From assembly GCA_963785765.1 (NCBI GenBank), contig CAWAWM010000002.1, positions 1,116,001 to 1,180,000 of the forward strand: DNA of 64,000 nucleotides, written 5' to 3'. The DNA is from DATBGO01 sp963785765. Its GTDB lineage: Bacteria; Actinomycetota; Actinomycetes; Streptosporangiales; Streptosporangiaceae. The position numbers and the translations under genes are program-made. Below the pieces are notes generated by a model that did not search any database, had not been told where the DNA came from, and worked only from the letters and a program-made list of their open reading frames with translations. Below, piece by piece: positions 54,323 to 62,690 of this stretch. Position 1 is the first letter of the stretch. Every line of letters begins with the position of its first letter.

Positions 54323-55470
54323 CGCGCGGCCTCCTCGGCGACGAAGGTGTCAAGGTAGGCGGCGAACTGCTCGCGCTCGGTGTCCAGCAGCGCGTTCGGC
54401 TCGGCGTAGACATTCTCGAAGATCGCCAGCGGTTGCGGGTCGGGCATCTCCAGGCACGCGGTACGCACTCTGGTGCCCACCTCGACTGCCTCCGCCTCCA
54501 CCTCCTCGATGAAACTCATCTGCACCAGGCCGGACCTGATCAGGTACTGCTTTACCCGCTCGATGGGATCTTTCAGCTTCCACGCCTCAAGCTCGGCCGC
54601 CAGCCGGTACCTGGTGGGATCGTCGGTCGTGGTGTGCGCGCCCATCCGGTAGGTGTACGCCTCGATCAGGGTGGGGCCCTGGCCTTCCCGGGCGGCCTGC
54701 ATGGCCTTCCTGGTCACCGCGAGGCAGGCCAGGACGTCGTTACCGTCGACCCGGACACCGGGGAAGCCGAACCCGTGTGCCCGCCGGTACAGCGGCACCC
54801 GGCTTTGCCGCTCCAGCGGCTCGGAGATCGCCCACTGATTGTTCTGGCAGAAGAAGACCACCGGCGCGTTGGTCACCGAGGCCCAGATGAACGCCTCGTT
54901 GACGTCGCCCTGGCTGGTGGCGCCGTCGCCGAAGTACGCGATGGCGGCCTCGCCGTCCTCGCCCACGGCGCCGTCCCGCTGGATGCCCATCGCGTAACCC
55001 GTCGCGTGCAGCGTCTGGCTGCCGATCACGATCGTGTACAGGTGGAAGTTGTGCGCCTTCGGGTCCCAGCCGCCGTGGCTGACCCCCCGGTACAGCTCAA
55101 GCAGCTTGGCCGGGTCCAGGCCACGGCACCAGGCGACGCCGTGCTCACGGTAGGTCGGGAAGGCCATGTCCCGCGGCCCGAGAGCCCGGCCCGAGCCGAC
55201 CTGCGCGGCTTCCTGCCCGAGCAGCGAGGCCCAGATCCCCAGTTCGCCCTGGCGCTGCAGGGCGATGGCCTCGAAGTCGATCCGGCGAACGAGGACCAGG
55301 TCCCGGTACAGCCCCTTGATCTCCTCGGGGGAGATCTCGAGCGGGTAATCGGGATGCTCGGCCCGCTCTCCCTCCGGAGTCAGAAGCTGAATGAGCTCGT
55401 CTGATTCGGTTCGTCTTCCCGGACCGGAACCAGGCGCTGCGGCAACTCGCCCGGCAGCTTTGACGGCCAC
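54319..55470 (-). CDS. bkdA: 2-oxoacid dehydrogenase E1 alpha subunit
   Basis: The 383-residue protein has the E1 alpha fold. Signatures: YRDLVLVRRIDFEAIALQRQG, the region SLLGQEAAQVGSGRAL, YREHGVAWCRG, the thiamine-diphosphate motif beginning GDGATSQGDVNEAF and ending CQNNQWAIS, and the phosphorylation-loop region YRMGAHTTTDDPTRYR. GTG 55470 is chosen for its AGGGAG site seven bases upstream. It is the first gene of the bkd operon, divergent from purS. A perfect hairpin or operator at 55502-55519 stands upstream. Confidence 0.92.
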   Translation of the reverse strand: MAVKAAGRVAAAPGSGPGRRTESDELIQLLTPEGERAEHPDYPLEISPEEIKGLYRDLVLVRRIDFEAIALQRQGELGIWASLLGQEAAQVGSGRALGPRDMAFPTYREHGVAWCRGLDPAKLLELYRGVSHGGWDPKAHNFHLYTIVIGSQTLHATGYAMGIQRDGAVGEDGEAAIAYFGDGATSQGDVNEAFIWASVTNAPVVFFCQNNQWAISEPLERQSRVPLYRRAHGFGFPGVRVDGNDVLACLAVTRKAMQAAREGQGPTLIEAYTYRMGAHTTTDDPTRYRLAAELEAWKLKDPIERVKQYLIRSGLVQMSFIEEVEAEAVEVGTRVRTACLEMPDPQPLAIFENVYAEPNALLDTEREQFAAYLDTFVAEEAAR

Positions 55471-55847
55471 GTGCCACTCCCTTGCATGCTCAGGGCCAGC
55501 CGTCAGGGAGCACCCTGACCCGGCCAGTCGTCCGTCGGAGTTCCGCTGCGACAGTACCCGGCTGGCGTCGCCCGCGATTATCCGGCTGAGTCCGCGGGCC
55601 GTCAGCAATCGATGGCCCGCCTGACTCGATTATGCGCGTGCGGCCAGACCGCGGGAATCGGCCCGGCTGCTGGCCTCGGCGCGAGACCAGGACATGACAG
55701 TTGGGGAAGTGGCGGCCTGCGGTCAGTGAGCCACCTGGCACGATGGGATGCGGACCGCAGACGCTGCGGCCGCCCGCCCCGGCGGCACCGCGGCGGGCCG
55801 GGCGCGGAGCATCGTGACCAAGCTCACATATCACCGGAGGAGAACAG
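55471..55847. other. Divergent promoter region bkdA / purS
   Basis: This 377-base spacer must hold both promoters. The palindrome at 55502-55519 and the purS ribosome site GGAGG at 55836-55840 are the only clear elements; no purine operator was recognised. Confidence 0.5.
55502..55519. promoter_or_regulatory. Palindrome GTCAGGG-AGCA-CCCTGAC upstream of bkdA
   Basis: A perfect 7-4-7 inverted repeat lies 32 bases before the bkdA GTG. It could be an operator for a bkd regulator or a small mRNA-leader hairpin. Confidence 0.5.
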
Positions 55848-56090
55848 TTGGCCAGGGTCATCGTCGAGGTGATGCTCAAGCCCGAGATCCATGATCCGCA
55901 GGGCGAGGCGATCGCCAGCGCGTGCCAGCGGCTCGGTTTCGGCGAGGTCACGAATGTCCGGCAGGGTAAGCGATTCGAGGTCGATATCGATGGGCCGGTC
56001 GGCGCCAGCGCCAGCGCCAGAGTCGCCGAACTCGCCGCGGAACTGCTCGCGAACCCGGTCATCGAAGAATTCACCATCCACCAGGCCTGA
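55848..56090 (+). CDS. purS: Phosphoribosylformylglycinamidine synthase subunit PurS
   Basis: The 80-residue protein has the PurS signature: VIVEVMLKPEIHDPQGEAI, LGFGEVTNVRQGKRFEVDI, and the C-terminal LLANPVIEEFTI. PurS bridges PurQ and PurL in the FGAM synthase complex and helps channel ammonia. The start is TTG at 55848, fixed by a GGAGG site seven bases upstream. purQ and purL follow after an inserted ATPase gene. Confidence 0.95.
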   Translation: MARVIVEVMLKPEIHDPQGEAIASACQRLGFGEVTNVRQGKRFEVDIDGPVGASASARVAELAAELLANPVIEEFTIHQA

Positions 56091-56253
56091 GCCCCCGGAC
56101 GGGCGCTGTTACCGCGGAATTCACGCTTCGGCCACCCTGCGAAGAGCACTGTTCGTCCAGAGATCGCCCGAGTTCATGATTACCACGGCCCGTCCCTGGA
56201 AACGCTCACAATGTGATCAGCAACGCTGATGTGGGCGGGGAGCAGAGGAGCGG

Positions 56254-56880
56254 ATGCGTACTCGGGTGACAGGAACGCCAGAGCCGACCGTCGATGCTCG
56301 GTTCTGCCTGGTATTTCCTCGGGAAGCACTGAGTGTCCCGGTCATGCGCCGGGTCCTCGGCGACACGCTGAACAGGCTCGGCGTGGACGACGATTGCGTG
56401 GCCGACCTGCTGCTCGCCGTCACCGAGGCGTGCACCAACGTGCTCAGGCACAGCGGCCCTGGACTGCGTTACGAGGTAGTGGCCAGGGTCGGCAGGAATC
56501 GGTGCGTGCTCGAGATACTGGACAGCGGGCGGGGCTTCGACCCGGACAGCATTCCCGCTTACCGGGCCGCCGCCCGGCCGATGTCGCGGCTGCGCCGCCG
56601 CTGGGCTGACTCCTCGGCATCATCGGGGCCGGCGCCGACCGCGCCGTCCGCGGTGCGGGGCCGGCTGGCCCGGGTCAGGCGCGGCGCGGCGGACCGGGCG
56701 GTCGCACAGCTGCCGGAATCCGGCCGGGGCCTGGCCATCATGCAGGCGTGCGTGGACGATGTCACGCTGAGCAGCCGCCCGGGCCGGGGCACGGTCGTCT
56801 CGCTGCAGAAGCGGATTGAGCTGCGCAGCGACGCGCCGCTGTCGCAGGCGGGCAACCTGCAGCTCCGGGACGCCGGCTGA
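56254..56880 (+). CDS. RsbW-like anti-sigma-type ATP-binding protein (HATPase_c_2)
   Basis: The 208-residue protein has a GHKL kinase-type fold: N-box LLAVTEACTNVLRHSG (about residues 50-66), G1-box LEILDSGRGFDPDS (about 88-101) and G2-box ESGRGLAIMQACVDDVTL (about 151-168). Between G1 and G2 is an unusually long basic insert (about 50 residues, Arg/Ser/Ala-rich), longer than in typical RsbW/SpoIIAB-like kinases. Actinobacteria use such proteins to phosphorylate anti-sigma antagonists. It is inserted between purS and purQ (164- and 40-base gaps), with its own AGGAG site. No partner anti-antisigma gene is in the window. Confidence 0.88.
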   Translation: MRTRVTGTPEPTVDARFCLVFPREALSVPVMRRVLGDTLNRLGVDDDCVADLLLAVTEACTNVLRHSGPGLRYEVVARVGRNRCVLEILDSGRGFDPDSIPAYRAAARPMSRLRRRWADSSASSGPAPTAPSAVRGRLARVRRGAADRAVAQLPESGRGLAIMQACVDDVTLSSRPGRGTVVSLQKRIELRSDAPLSQAGNLQLRDAG

Positions 56881-56920
56881 GCAGGTAGCCTGCCTGCATG
56901 CCCGGCACGCGAGGACGCTC

Positions 56921-57601
56921 ATGACGGCCCGCGTGGGCGTGATCACCTTCCCGGGTTCGCTCGATGACCAGGACGCGGCGCGCGCCGTCCGGCTCGCTGG
57001 CGGTACCGCGGTCCCGCTCTGGCACGGTGACCGGGACCTGCGCGGGGTCGATGCCGTGATCCTGCCTGGTGGCTTCTCCTACGGTGATTACCTGCGCTGC
57101 GGCGCGATCGCCAGGTTCGCCCCGGTGATGGCGGAGCTGGTGCCCGCGGCCCGGGCCGGCCTGCCGGTGCTGGGCATCTGCAACGGATTTCAGATCCTCT
57201 GCGAGGCGCATCTGCTGCCTGGCGCGCTGACCCGCAACGCGGGCCTGCGCTTTGTCTGCCGACCGGTCCGGCTGCGGATAGAGGCCACCGCGACTTCGTG
57301 GACCAGCCGCTACGCGCCGGGCCAGGAGATAACGCTGGTACTGAAGAGCGGCGAAGGCGCGTACGTGGCCGACCCGGCCACCCTGGCGGCGCTGGCCGCG
57401 GGCGGCCAGGTGATCGCGCGGTACGCCGACGGCAACCCGAACGGCTCCGCGGCGGCCATCGCCGGGATCTGTAACGAGGCGGGCAACGTGGTCGGCCTGA
57501 TGCCGCACCCCGAGCATGCCGTCGAGGCGATCACCGGGCCGGGCGCGGATGGCCTCGGCTTCTTCGCGCCGGTCGCGGCGCCCGTGCCGGCGCGGGCATG
57601 A
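56921..57601 (+). CDS. purQ: Phosphoribosylformylglycinamidine synthase subunit PurQ (glutaminase)
   Basis: The 226-residue class I glutamine amidotransferase supplies ammonia to PurL. Signatures are VGVITFPGSLDDQDAARA, DAVILPGGFSYGDYLRCGAI, the nucleophile Cys in VLGICNGFQIL, and the catalytic His/Glu pair in GLMPHPEHAVE. ATG 56921 has a GAGG site. The stop overlaps the purL ATG (ATGA), so expression is coupled. Confidence 0.96.
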   Translation: MTARVGVITFPGSLDDQDAARAVRLAGGTAVPLWHGDRDLRGVDAVILPGGFSYGDYLRCGAIARFAPVMAELVPAARAGLPVLGICNGFQILCEAHLLPGALTRNAGLRFVCRPVRLRIEATATSWTSRYAPGQEITLVLKSGEGAYVADPATLAALAAGGQVIARYADGNPNGSAAAIAGICNEAGNVVGLMPHPEHAVEAITGPGADGLGFFAPVAAPVPARA

Positions 57602-59850
57602 CTTCCCTGGACACGGTGGCGCGGGCGGCCGCCACGCCGGACCGGCCGCAGCCGCACGCGGAGCTCGGCCTGACCGCGGCGGAGTACGCGCGCATCCTGG
57701 CCGTGCTCGGCCGCCGGCCGACCGACGCTGAGCTGGCCATCTACTCCGTGATGTGGAGCGAGCACTGCTCCTACAAGTCGTCCAAGGCGTATCTGCGGCA
57801 GTTCGCCGACAAAGCGCCCGACTCGGCCGCCCTGCTCGCGGGAATAGGCCATAACGCGGGCGTGGTGGATATCGGCCATGGGTACGCGGTCACCTTCAAG
57901 GCTGAATCGCATAACCACCCGTCCTACGTCGAGCCGTTCCAGGGCGCGGCGACCGGCGTCGGCGGAATCGTCAGGGACATCCTCGCCATGGGCGCGCGGC
58001 CGGTGGCGGTGCTTGACTCGCTGCGGTTCGGGCCCGCGGACGCGGCCGACACCCGCCGGGTACTGCCCGGGGTGGTGGGCGGCATCTCGTTCTACGGCAA
58101 CTGCCTCGGCCTGCCGAACATTGGCGGCGAGCTGGCCTTCGATCCATGCTATGCCGGCAACCCGCTGGTCAACGTGGCATGCGTCGGCATCATGCGGCAC
58201 TCCGACCTGAAGTCGGCCGTAGCGACCGGCCCGGGTAACCAGGTCGTCCTGCTCGGGTCCAGGACTGGCCCGGACGGCATCGGCGGTGCGTCGGTCCTGG
58301 CCAGTGCGTCCTTTGGCGGCAGCGGCGAGGGCGCCAAGCGGCCGAGTGTCCAGGTCGGTGACCCGTTCATGGAGAAGCTGCTGATCGAGTGCTGCCTGGA
58401 GCTCTACGCGGCGGGCGTGGTGGCGGCTATCCAGGATCTCGGCGCCGCCGGGATCGCCTGCGCGACCACCGAACTGGCCGCCGCGGCCGGGGCCGGGATG
58501 GCGGTGCGGCTGGAGGCGGTGCCGCTGCGGGACGCCTCGCTTGGCCCGGCAGAGATCCTGATGAGCGAGTCGCAGGAACGCATGATGGCCATCGTCGAGC
58601 CCGCCGCGATCGAGCGCTGCCTGGCGATCTGCGCCCGCTGGGACGTCCAGGCCACGGTCATCGGCGAGGTGACCGGGACCGGGCGGCTCGAGATGACCTG
58701 GCATGGCGATCAGGTGGTGGACATCCCGCCGGGCAGCGCGGCCGACGACGGCCCGGTCTACCATCGCCCGGTGCGGCGCCCGGCCGACCAGGACCGGCTG
58801 CAGGCGGACGGCCCGGCCGGGCTGCCCAGGCCGGGCACCGGCGCGGAGCTGCGCGCGGCGCTGCTGGCGGTGGCGGCCGCCCCGGACGCAGCCGACAAGA
58901 GCTGGGTGACCCAGCAGTACGACAGTTACGTGCGCGGCGGCACCGTGCTGGCGGCGCCGCACGACGCCGGCCTGGTCCGGGTCGATGACCAGGCCGGCCT
59001 GGGTGTCGCGCTGGCCACCGACGGCAACAGCAGGTTCGCGCGGCTGGATCCCTACGCGGGCGCCCAGCTGGCGCTGGCCGAGGCCTACCGGAACGTGGCG
59101 GTGACCGGGGCGCGGCCGCTCGCGGTCACCAACTGCCTCAACTTCGGATCCCCGGAGGACCCGGCCGTCATGTGGCAGTTCGCCGAGGCGGTCCGCGGCC
59201 TTGCCGACGCCTGCGCGGCCCTGGCCGTGCCGGTGACCGGCGGCAACGTGAGCTTCTACAACCAGACAGCCGCCGCGGCCATCCACCCGACCCCGGTGGT
59301 CGGCGTGCTCGGCGTCCACGACGACGTGCGGCGGCGGCTGACGATCTCCTTCGGTGAGCCGGGCGCCCGGATCGTCCTGCTCGGCCGGACGGCTGCGGAG
59401 TTCGGCGGCTCGCTGTGGGCGCAGGTCGCGCACGGGCATCTGGGCGGCCGGCCGCTGGCGGCCGACCTGGACGCCGAACGAGATCTCGCTGCCCTGCTGG
59501 TCGCCGCGGCTGAGGCGGGCCTGCTCGCGGCCGCGCACGATCTCGCCGACGGCGGGCTGGCCCTGGCACTGGCCGAATCCTGCCTGGCGGGCGGCACCGG
59601 CGCGGTGGTCCAGCTGCCCGGGGATGAGTTCACCTGCCTGTTCAGTGAGTCCGCGGCCCGCGCGCTGGTGGCCGTCCGGCCGGGTCGCGAGGCGGAATTC
59701 ACCGCGCTGTGCGAGCGGTGCGGGGTGCCGGCGGCTGCCATCGGCACGACCGGCGGGGCGGCCCTGGAGGTCGCCGGGTGCTTCGTTATCCCGCTGGATG
59801 AACTCGCCGGAGCCCACCGCGGCACGCTGCCCCGGCTGCTGGGTCAGTAG
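57598..59850 (+). CDS. purL: Phosphoribosylformylglycinamidine synthase subunit PurL
   Basis: The 750-residue protein is the small-type PurL that works with PurS and PurQ to convert FGAR to FGAM with ATP. Signatures are MWSEHCSYKSSKAYLRQF, GVVDIGHGYAVTFKAESHNHPS, PFQGAATGVGGIVRDI, NCLNFGSPEDP, and AAHDLADGGLALALAE, covering both AIRS-like halves. Its frame is uninterrupted. The 3' end overlaps the stop of the convergent ricin-like gene by 7 bases. Confidence 0.97.
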   Translation: MTSLDTVARAAATPDRPQPHAELGLTAAEYARILAVLGRRPTDAELAIYSVMWSEHCSYKSSKAYLRQFADKAPDSAALLAGIGHNAGVVDIGHGYAVTFKAESHNHPSYVEPFQGAATGVGGIVRDILAMGARPVAVLDSLRFGPADAADTRRVLPGVVGGISFYGNCLGLPNIGGELAFDPCYAGNPLVNVACVGIMRHSDLKSAVATGPGNQVVLLGSRTGPDGIGGASVLASASFGGSGEGAKRPSVQVGDPFMEKLLIECCLELYAAGVVAAIQDLGAAGIACATTELAAAAGAGMAVRLEAVPLRDASLGPAEILMSESQERMMAIVEPAAIERCLAICARWDVQATVIGEVTGTGRLEMTWHGDQVVDIPPGSAADDGPVYHRPVRRPADQDRLQADGPAGLPRPGTGAELRAALLAVAAAPDAADKSWVTQQYDSYVRGGTVLAAPHDAGLVRVDDQAGLGVALATDGNSRFARLDPYAGAQLALAEAYRNVAVTGARPLAVTNCLNFGSPEDPAVMWQFAEAVRGLADACAALAVPVTGGNVSFYNQTAAAAIHPTPVVGVLGVHDDVRRRLTISFGEPGARIVLLGRTAAEFGGSLWAQVAHGHLGGRPLAADLDAERDLAALLVAAAEAGLLAAAHDLADGGLALALAESCLAGGTGAVVQLPGDEFTCLFSESAARALVAVRPGREAEFTALCERCGVPAAAIGTTGGAALEVAGCFVIPLDELAGAHRGTLPRLLGQ

Positions 59851-60478
59851 GCGGACCAGAACGCGACGAGCTGCCGCCATGATCCGCCGGTGCCGCAGCG
59901 CTGCAGCTCAAGCTGGGCACCGGGGGCCGCGCCGCCGGCTGAGGCGACCGGGCTGCCGACGGTGAGGCAGCGGCCGTCGGCATCGTTACGCAACTGCCAG
60001 TAGTCCTGGCCGGTGGCGTCCGTGCTGTGGTACTCGCGGGTCCAGCGCTGCAGGTCGGAAAGGTCACACCGCTGCAGCACGGCCGCCCGGGCGGGCGTCG
60101 CGGCCAGGCACCGGCCGGTGGAGATGTAGATGAAGATGTAGCCGCCCCCGACCATCTGGTCGGCCGTCCACTCCGGATAGTCGGCCGGCAGTGCGGTGGG
60201 CCTGGTCGGCGTGAACGTCAGGCCGTGCGGCCCGGCCAGCAGCAGCTCCGGCGCGGTGCCCGGGCCGGCCCGGCGGGGCCGGGCGAGGCCAGGCCGACCG
60301 TCTGCACGCTGGCCACCCTGACCGAAAGCGTGGCGTGGTGCGGGGCGTGCTGCCCGGACTCGGTGACCAGGTACGCGATGACTCCGCCGCCCGCGAGGAG
60401 CACCGCCAGGCCGATCCCGGCCAGCCGCAGTGCCCAGGATCCGCGGGCGCGTGCACGAGCACTGCGCTGACCAGGCAT
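59844..60478 (-). CDS. Membrane-anchored ricin-like lectin domain protein, frameshifted
   Basis: From ATG 60478, frame one gives an N-terminal membrane anchor (ALRLAGIGLAVLLAGGGVIAYLV, about 16-38) and VSVRVASVQTVGL-like sequence. Near 60270 a lost base moves reading to the next frame: TAPELLLAGPHGLTF, then two ricin-like repeats with YIFIYISTGRCLAATPA, DLSDLQRWTREYHS and YWQLRNDADGRCLTVGS, LELQRCGTGGSWRQL. It probably binds carbohydrates at the cell surface. It lies on the opposite strand inside the pur cluster. Confidence 0.7.
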
Positions 60479-60584
60479 ACCGAACGATTACCGCCATCTG
60501 GTCCGCCGTGCTAGCCGATGTCGGGAAATGCCGAGAAAACCTCTCGGCTCGCGGTCGCCGCCGCCGTCGGCTACGGTCGCACCG

Positions 60585-61048
60585 ATGCCCGTACGACAAC
60601 CAGATCCGGCCCGGCTGCTGGCGGCCGTCAACGCCCAGCGAGCGGCGCTGTCTGCTGCGCCGCTGGACGGAACGCAGGCCTCCGGCCGGCTCGGCCTGGC
60701 CTGTGTCAGCGCGGTCGTGGCCGCCGTCGACGCTGGCCTGCCGCCATTGCCTGAGGCCCAGCGCGGCGCCGTCAGCTACCTGCTCGCGCTGCTCGCCGCG
60801 CGGTCCCCGGGCCGCGCGGTGGAAGTGCGGATCCCGCCCTACGCGGCGGTCCAGTGCGTGGCCGGCCCCGGCACACCCGGGGCACGCCGCCGAACGTGGT
60901 GGAGACCGATGCGGTGACCTGGATCCTGCTCGCCACCGGGCGGCTGGGCTGGAGCACCGCCGTGGCCGACGGCCTGCTGCGGGCCAGCGGCCCGCGGGCG
61001 GACCTGTCCGGCCAGCTGCCGCTGGCTGACGCCGGTCCGCTCACCTGA
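60585..61048 (+). CDS. Sterol-carrier-family protein, frameshifted
   Basis: From ATG 60585, frame one gives about 95 residues (LLAAVNAQRAALSA, AVSYLLALLAARSPGRAVEVRIPPYAAVQCVAGPG). A missing C near 60872 shifts the remainder to HTRGTPPNVVETDAVTWILLATGRLGW and ADGLLRASGPRADLSGQLPL. This C-terminal part is diagnostic for the actinobacterial sterol-carrier-like proteins regularly encoded between purL and purF. The role is unknown. Its usual place in the cluster argues that the gene is intact in life. Confidence 0.85.
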
Positions 61049-61070
61049 CCGGCGTCAATAGACTTGGCTG

Positions 61071-62690
61071 GTGATCAAGCCTGATGGCCGCCTGAGTGAC
61101 CAGCTGGATCCGGCCGAGCAGCCGCCGAGGGACGCCTGCGGAGTATTCGGAGCCTGGTCGCCGGGCGAGGAGGTAGCCAAGCTCGCCTACTTCGGCCTGT
61201 ACGCGCTGCAGCACCGCGGGCAGGAGTCGGCGGGCATCGCGGTCAGCGACGGCAACCGGATTGTCGTCTACAAGGACATGGGCCTGGTGCCGCAGGTCTT
61301 CGACGAGTCCACGCTGAACACGCTGCGCGGCCACATCACCGTGGGCCACTGCAGGTACTCCACGAGCGGGTCATCGGTCTGGCGGAACGCCCAGCCCACC
61401 TTCCGCGCCACGCCCAGGGCGAGCCTGGCGCTCGGGCACAACGGCAACCTGATCAACACCCTCGAGCTGGCGGCGCTGGTGGCCGGCGACGATGCGGCGG
61501 CGGACAGCGGCGCGACCTCCGACACCGATGTCCTGACCGCCCTGTTCGCGCGCCCCGCGGACCCGGACGGGTCAGGCACCGGCATCGAGGAGGCCGCCCT
61601 GGCCGCGCTGCCGCTGGTACGCGGGGCGTATTCGCTGGTCTTCATGGACGAGCACACGCTGTATGCGGCACGCGACCCGCAGGGGTTCAGGCCGCTGGTG
61701 CTCGGCCGGCTTGACCGTGGCTGGGTCGTGGCCAGTGAGACCGCCGCACTGGACATCGTGGGCGCATCGGTCATCAGGGAGGTCGAGCCCGGCGAGCTGA
61801 TCGCGATCGATGAGCGCGGGGTGCGGTCGCACCGGTTCGCCGCCGCCGATCCCAAGGGCTGCCTGTTCGAGTACGTCTACCTGGCCCGGCCGGACACGTC
61901 CATCGCCGGCCGCAGCGTGCAGGCCACCCGGGTCGAGGTCGGCCGGAGGCTGGCGGCGGAGCACCCGGCCCGGGCCGACCTGGTCATCCCGGTGCCCGAG
62001 TCAGGCACTCCGGCCGCCATCGGCTACGCGCAGGCCAGCGGGATTCCCTACGGCCAGGGCCTGGTCAAGAACTCCTACGTCGGCCGGACGTTCATCCAGC
62101 CCAGCCAGACGATCAGGCAGCGGGGCATCAGGCTCAAGCTGAATCCGCTGCGCGACGTGATCGCCGGCCAGCGGGTGGTGGTCGTTGACGACTCGATCGT
62201 GCGCGGTAACACCCAGCGGGCCATCGTGGCCATGCTCAGGGAGGCGGGCGCCGCGGAGGTGCACGTCCGCATCTCCAGCCCGCCGGTGGCCTGGCCGTGC
62301 TTCTACGGGATCGACTTCGCCACCCGCGCGGAGCTCATCGCGGGCAGCCTGTCCATTGCCGAGATCGAGGCGTCGATCGGTGCCGACTCGCTCGGCTACG
62401 TCTCACTGGACGGCCTGCTCACGGCCACCACGCTGCCCGCCGGGCGGCTATGCCGGGCCTGCTTTGACGGTTCCTACCCCGTTCCGTTCACCAGCGCCGC
62501 GCAGGGAAAGCATGTGCTGGAGGCGGCGGCGGTCGCCGCGGGGCCGGTCAGCACGGGGCCGGTCAGCACGGGGCCGGTCAGCACGGGGCCGGTCAGCACG
62601 GGGCCGGTCAGCACGGGCCCGGTCAGCACGGGGCCGGTCAGCACGGGCCCGGTCAGCACGGGCCCGGTCACCGGCGGAGATGATCATTAG
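61071..62690 (+). CDS. purF: Amidophosphoribosyltransferase PurF with repetitive tail
   Basis: The 539-residue enzyme performs the first step of IMP synthesis (PRPP + glutamine to phosphoribosylamine). The propeptide ends before Cys23 (DACGVFGAW), the N-terminal nucleophile of the glutaminase. LQHRGQESAGIAVS, YSTSGSSVWRNAQP and GHNGNLIN follow. The PRPP-binding VVVVDDSIVRGNTQRAI marks the transferase domain. The C-terminus ends in eight GPVST repeats (15-bp units at 62540-62659), absent from normal PurF. GTG 61071 starts the gene, 22 bases after the sterol-carrier gene; the stop overlaps the purM GTG. Confidence 0.95.
   Translation: MIKPDGRLSDQLDPAEQPPRDACGVFGAWSPGEEVAKLAYFGLYALQHRGQESAGIAVSDGNRIVVYKDMGLVPQVFDESTLNTLRGHITVGHCRYSTSGSSVWRNAQPTFRATPRASLALGHNGNLINTLELAALVAGDDAAADSGATSDTDVLTALFARPADPDGSGTGIEEAALAALPLVRGAYSLVFMDEHTLYAARDPQGFRPLVLGRLDRGWVVASETAALDIVGASVIREVEPGELIAIDERGVRSHRFAAADPKGCLFEYVYLARPDTSIAGRSVQATRVEVGRRLAAEHPARADLVIPVPESGTPAAIGYAQASGIPYGQGLVKNSYVGRTFIQPSQTIRQRGIRLKLNPLRDVIAGQRVVVVDDSIVRGNTQRAIVAMLREAGAAEVHVRISSPPVAWPCFYGIDFATRAELIAGSLSIAEIEASIGADSLGYVSLDGLLTATTLPAGRLCRACFDGSYPVPFTSAAQGKHVLEAAAVAAGPVSTGPVSTGPVSTGPVSTGPVSTGPVSTGPVSTGPVSTGPVTGGDDH
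62540..62659. repeat. purF: 15-bp tandem repeat, eight units, at the purF 3' end
   Basis: Eight units GGGSCCGGTCAGCAC-type (only G/C silent differences) encode (GPVST)8 just before the stop. Near-identity suggests recent expansion. Confidence 0.95.

Noticed and set aside
57310..59880. 856-residue minus-strand frame opposite purQ and purL
   Set aside because: purQ and purL are unmistakable on the plus strand; the opposite frame is a composition artefact.
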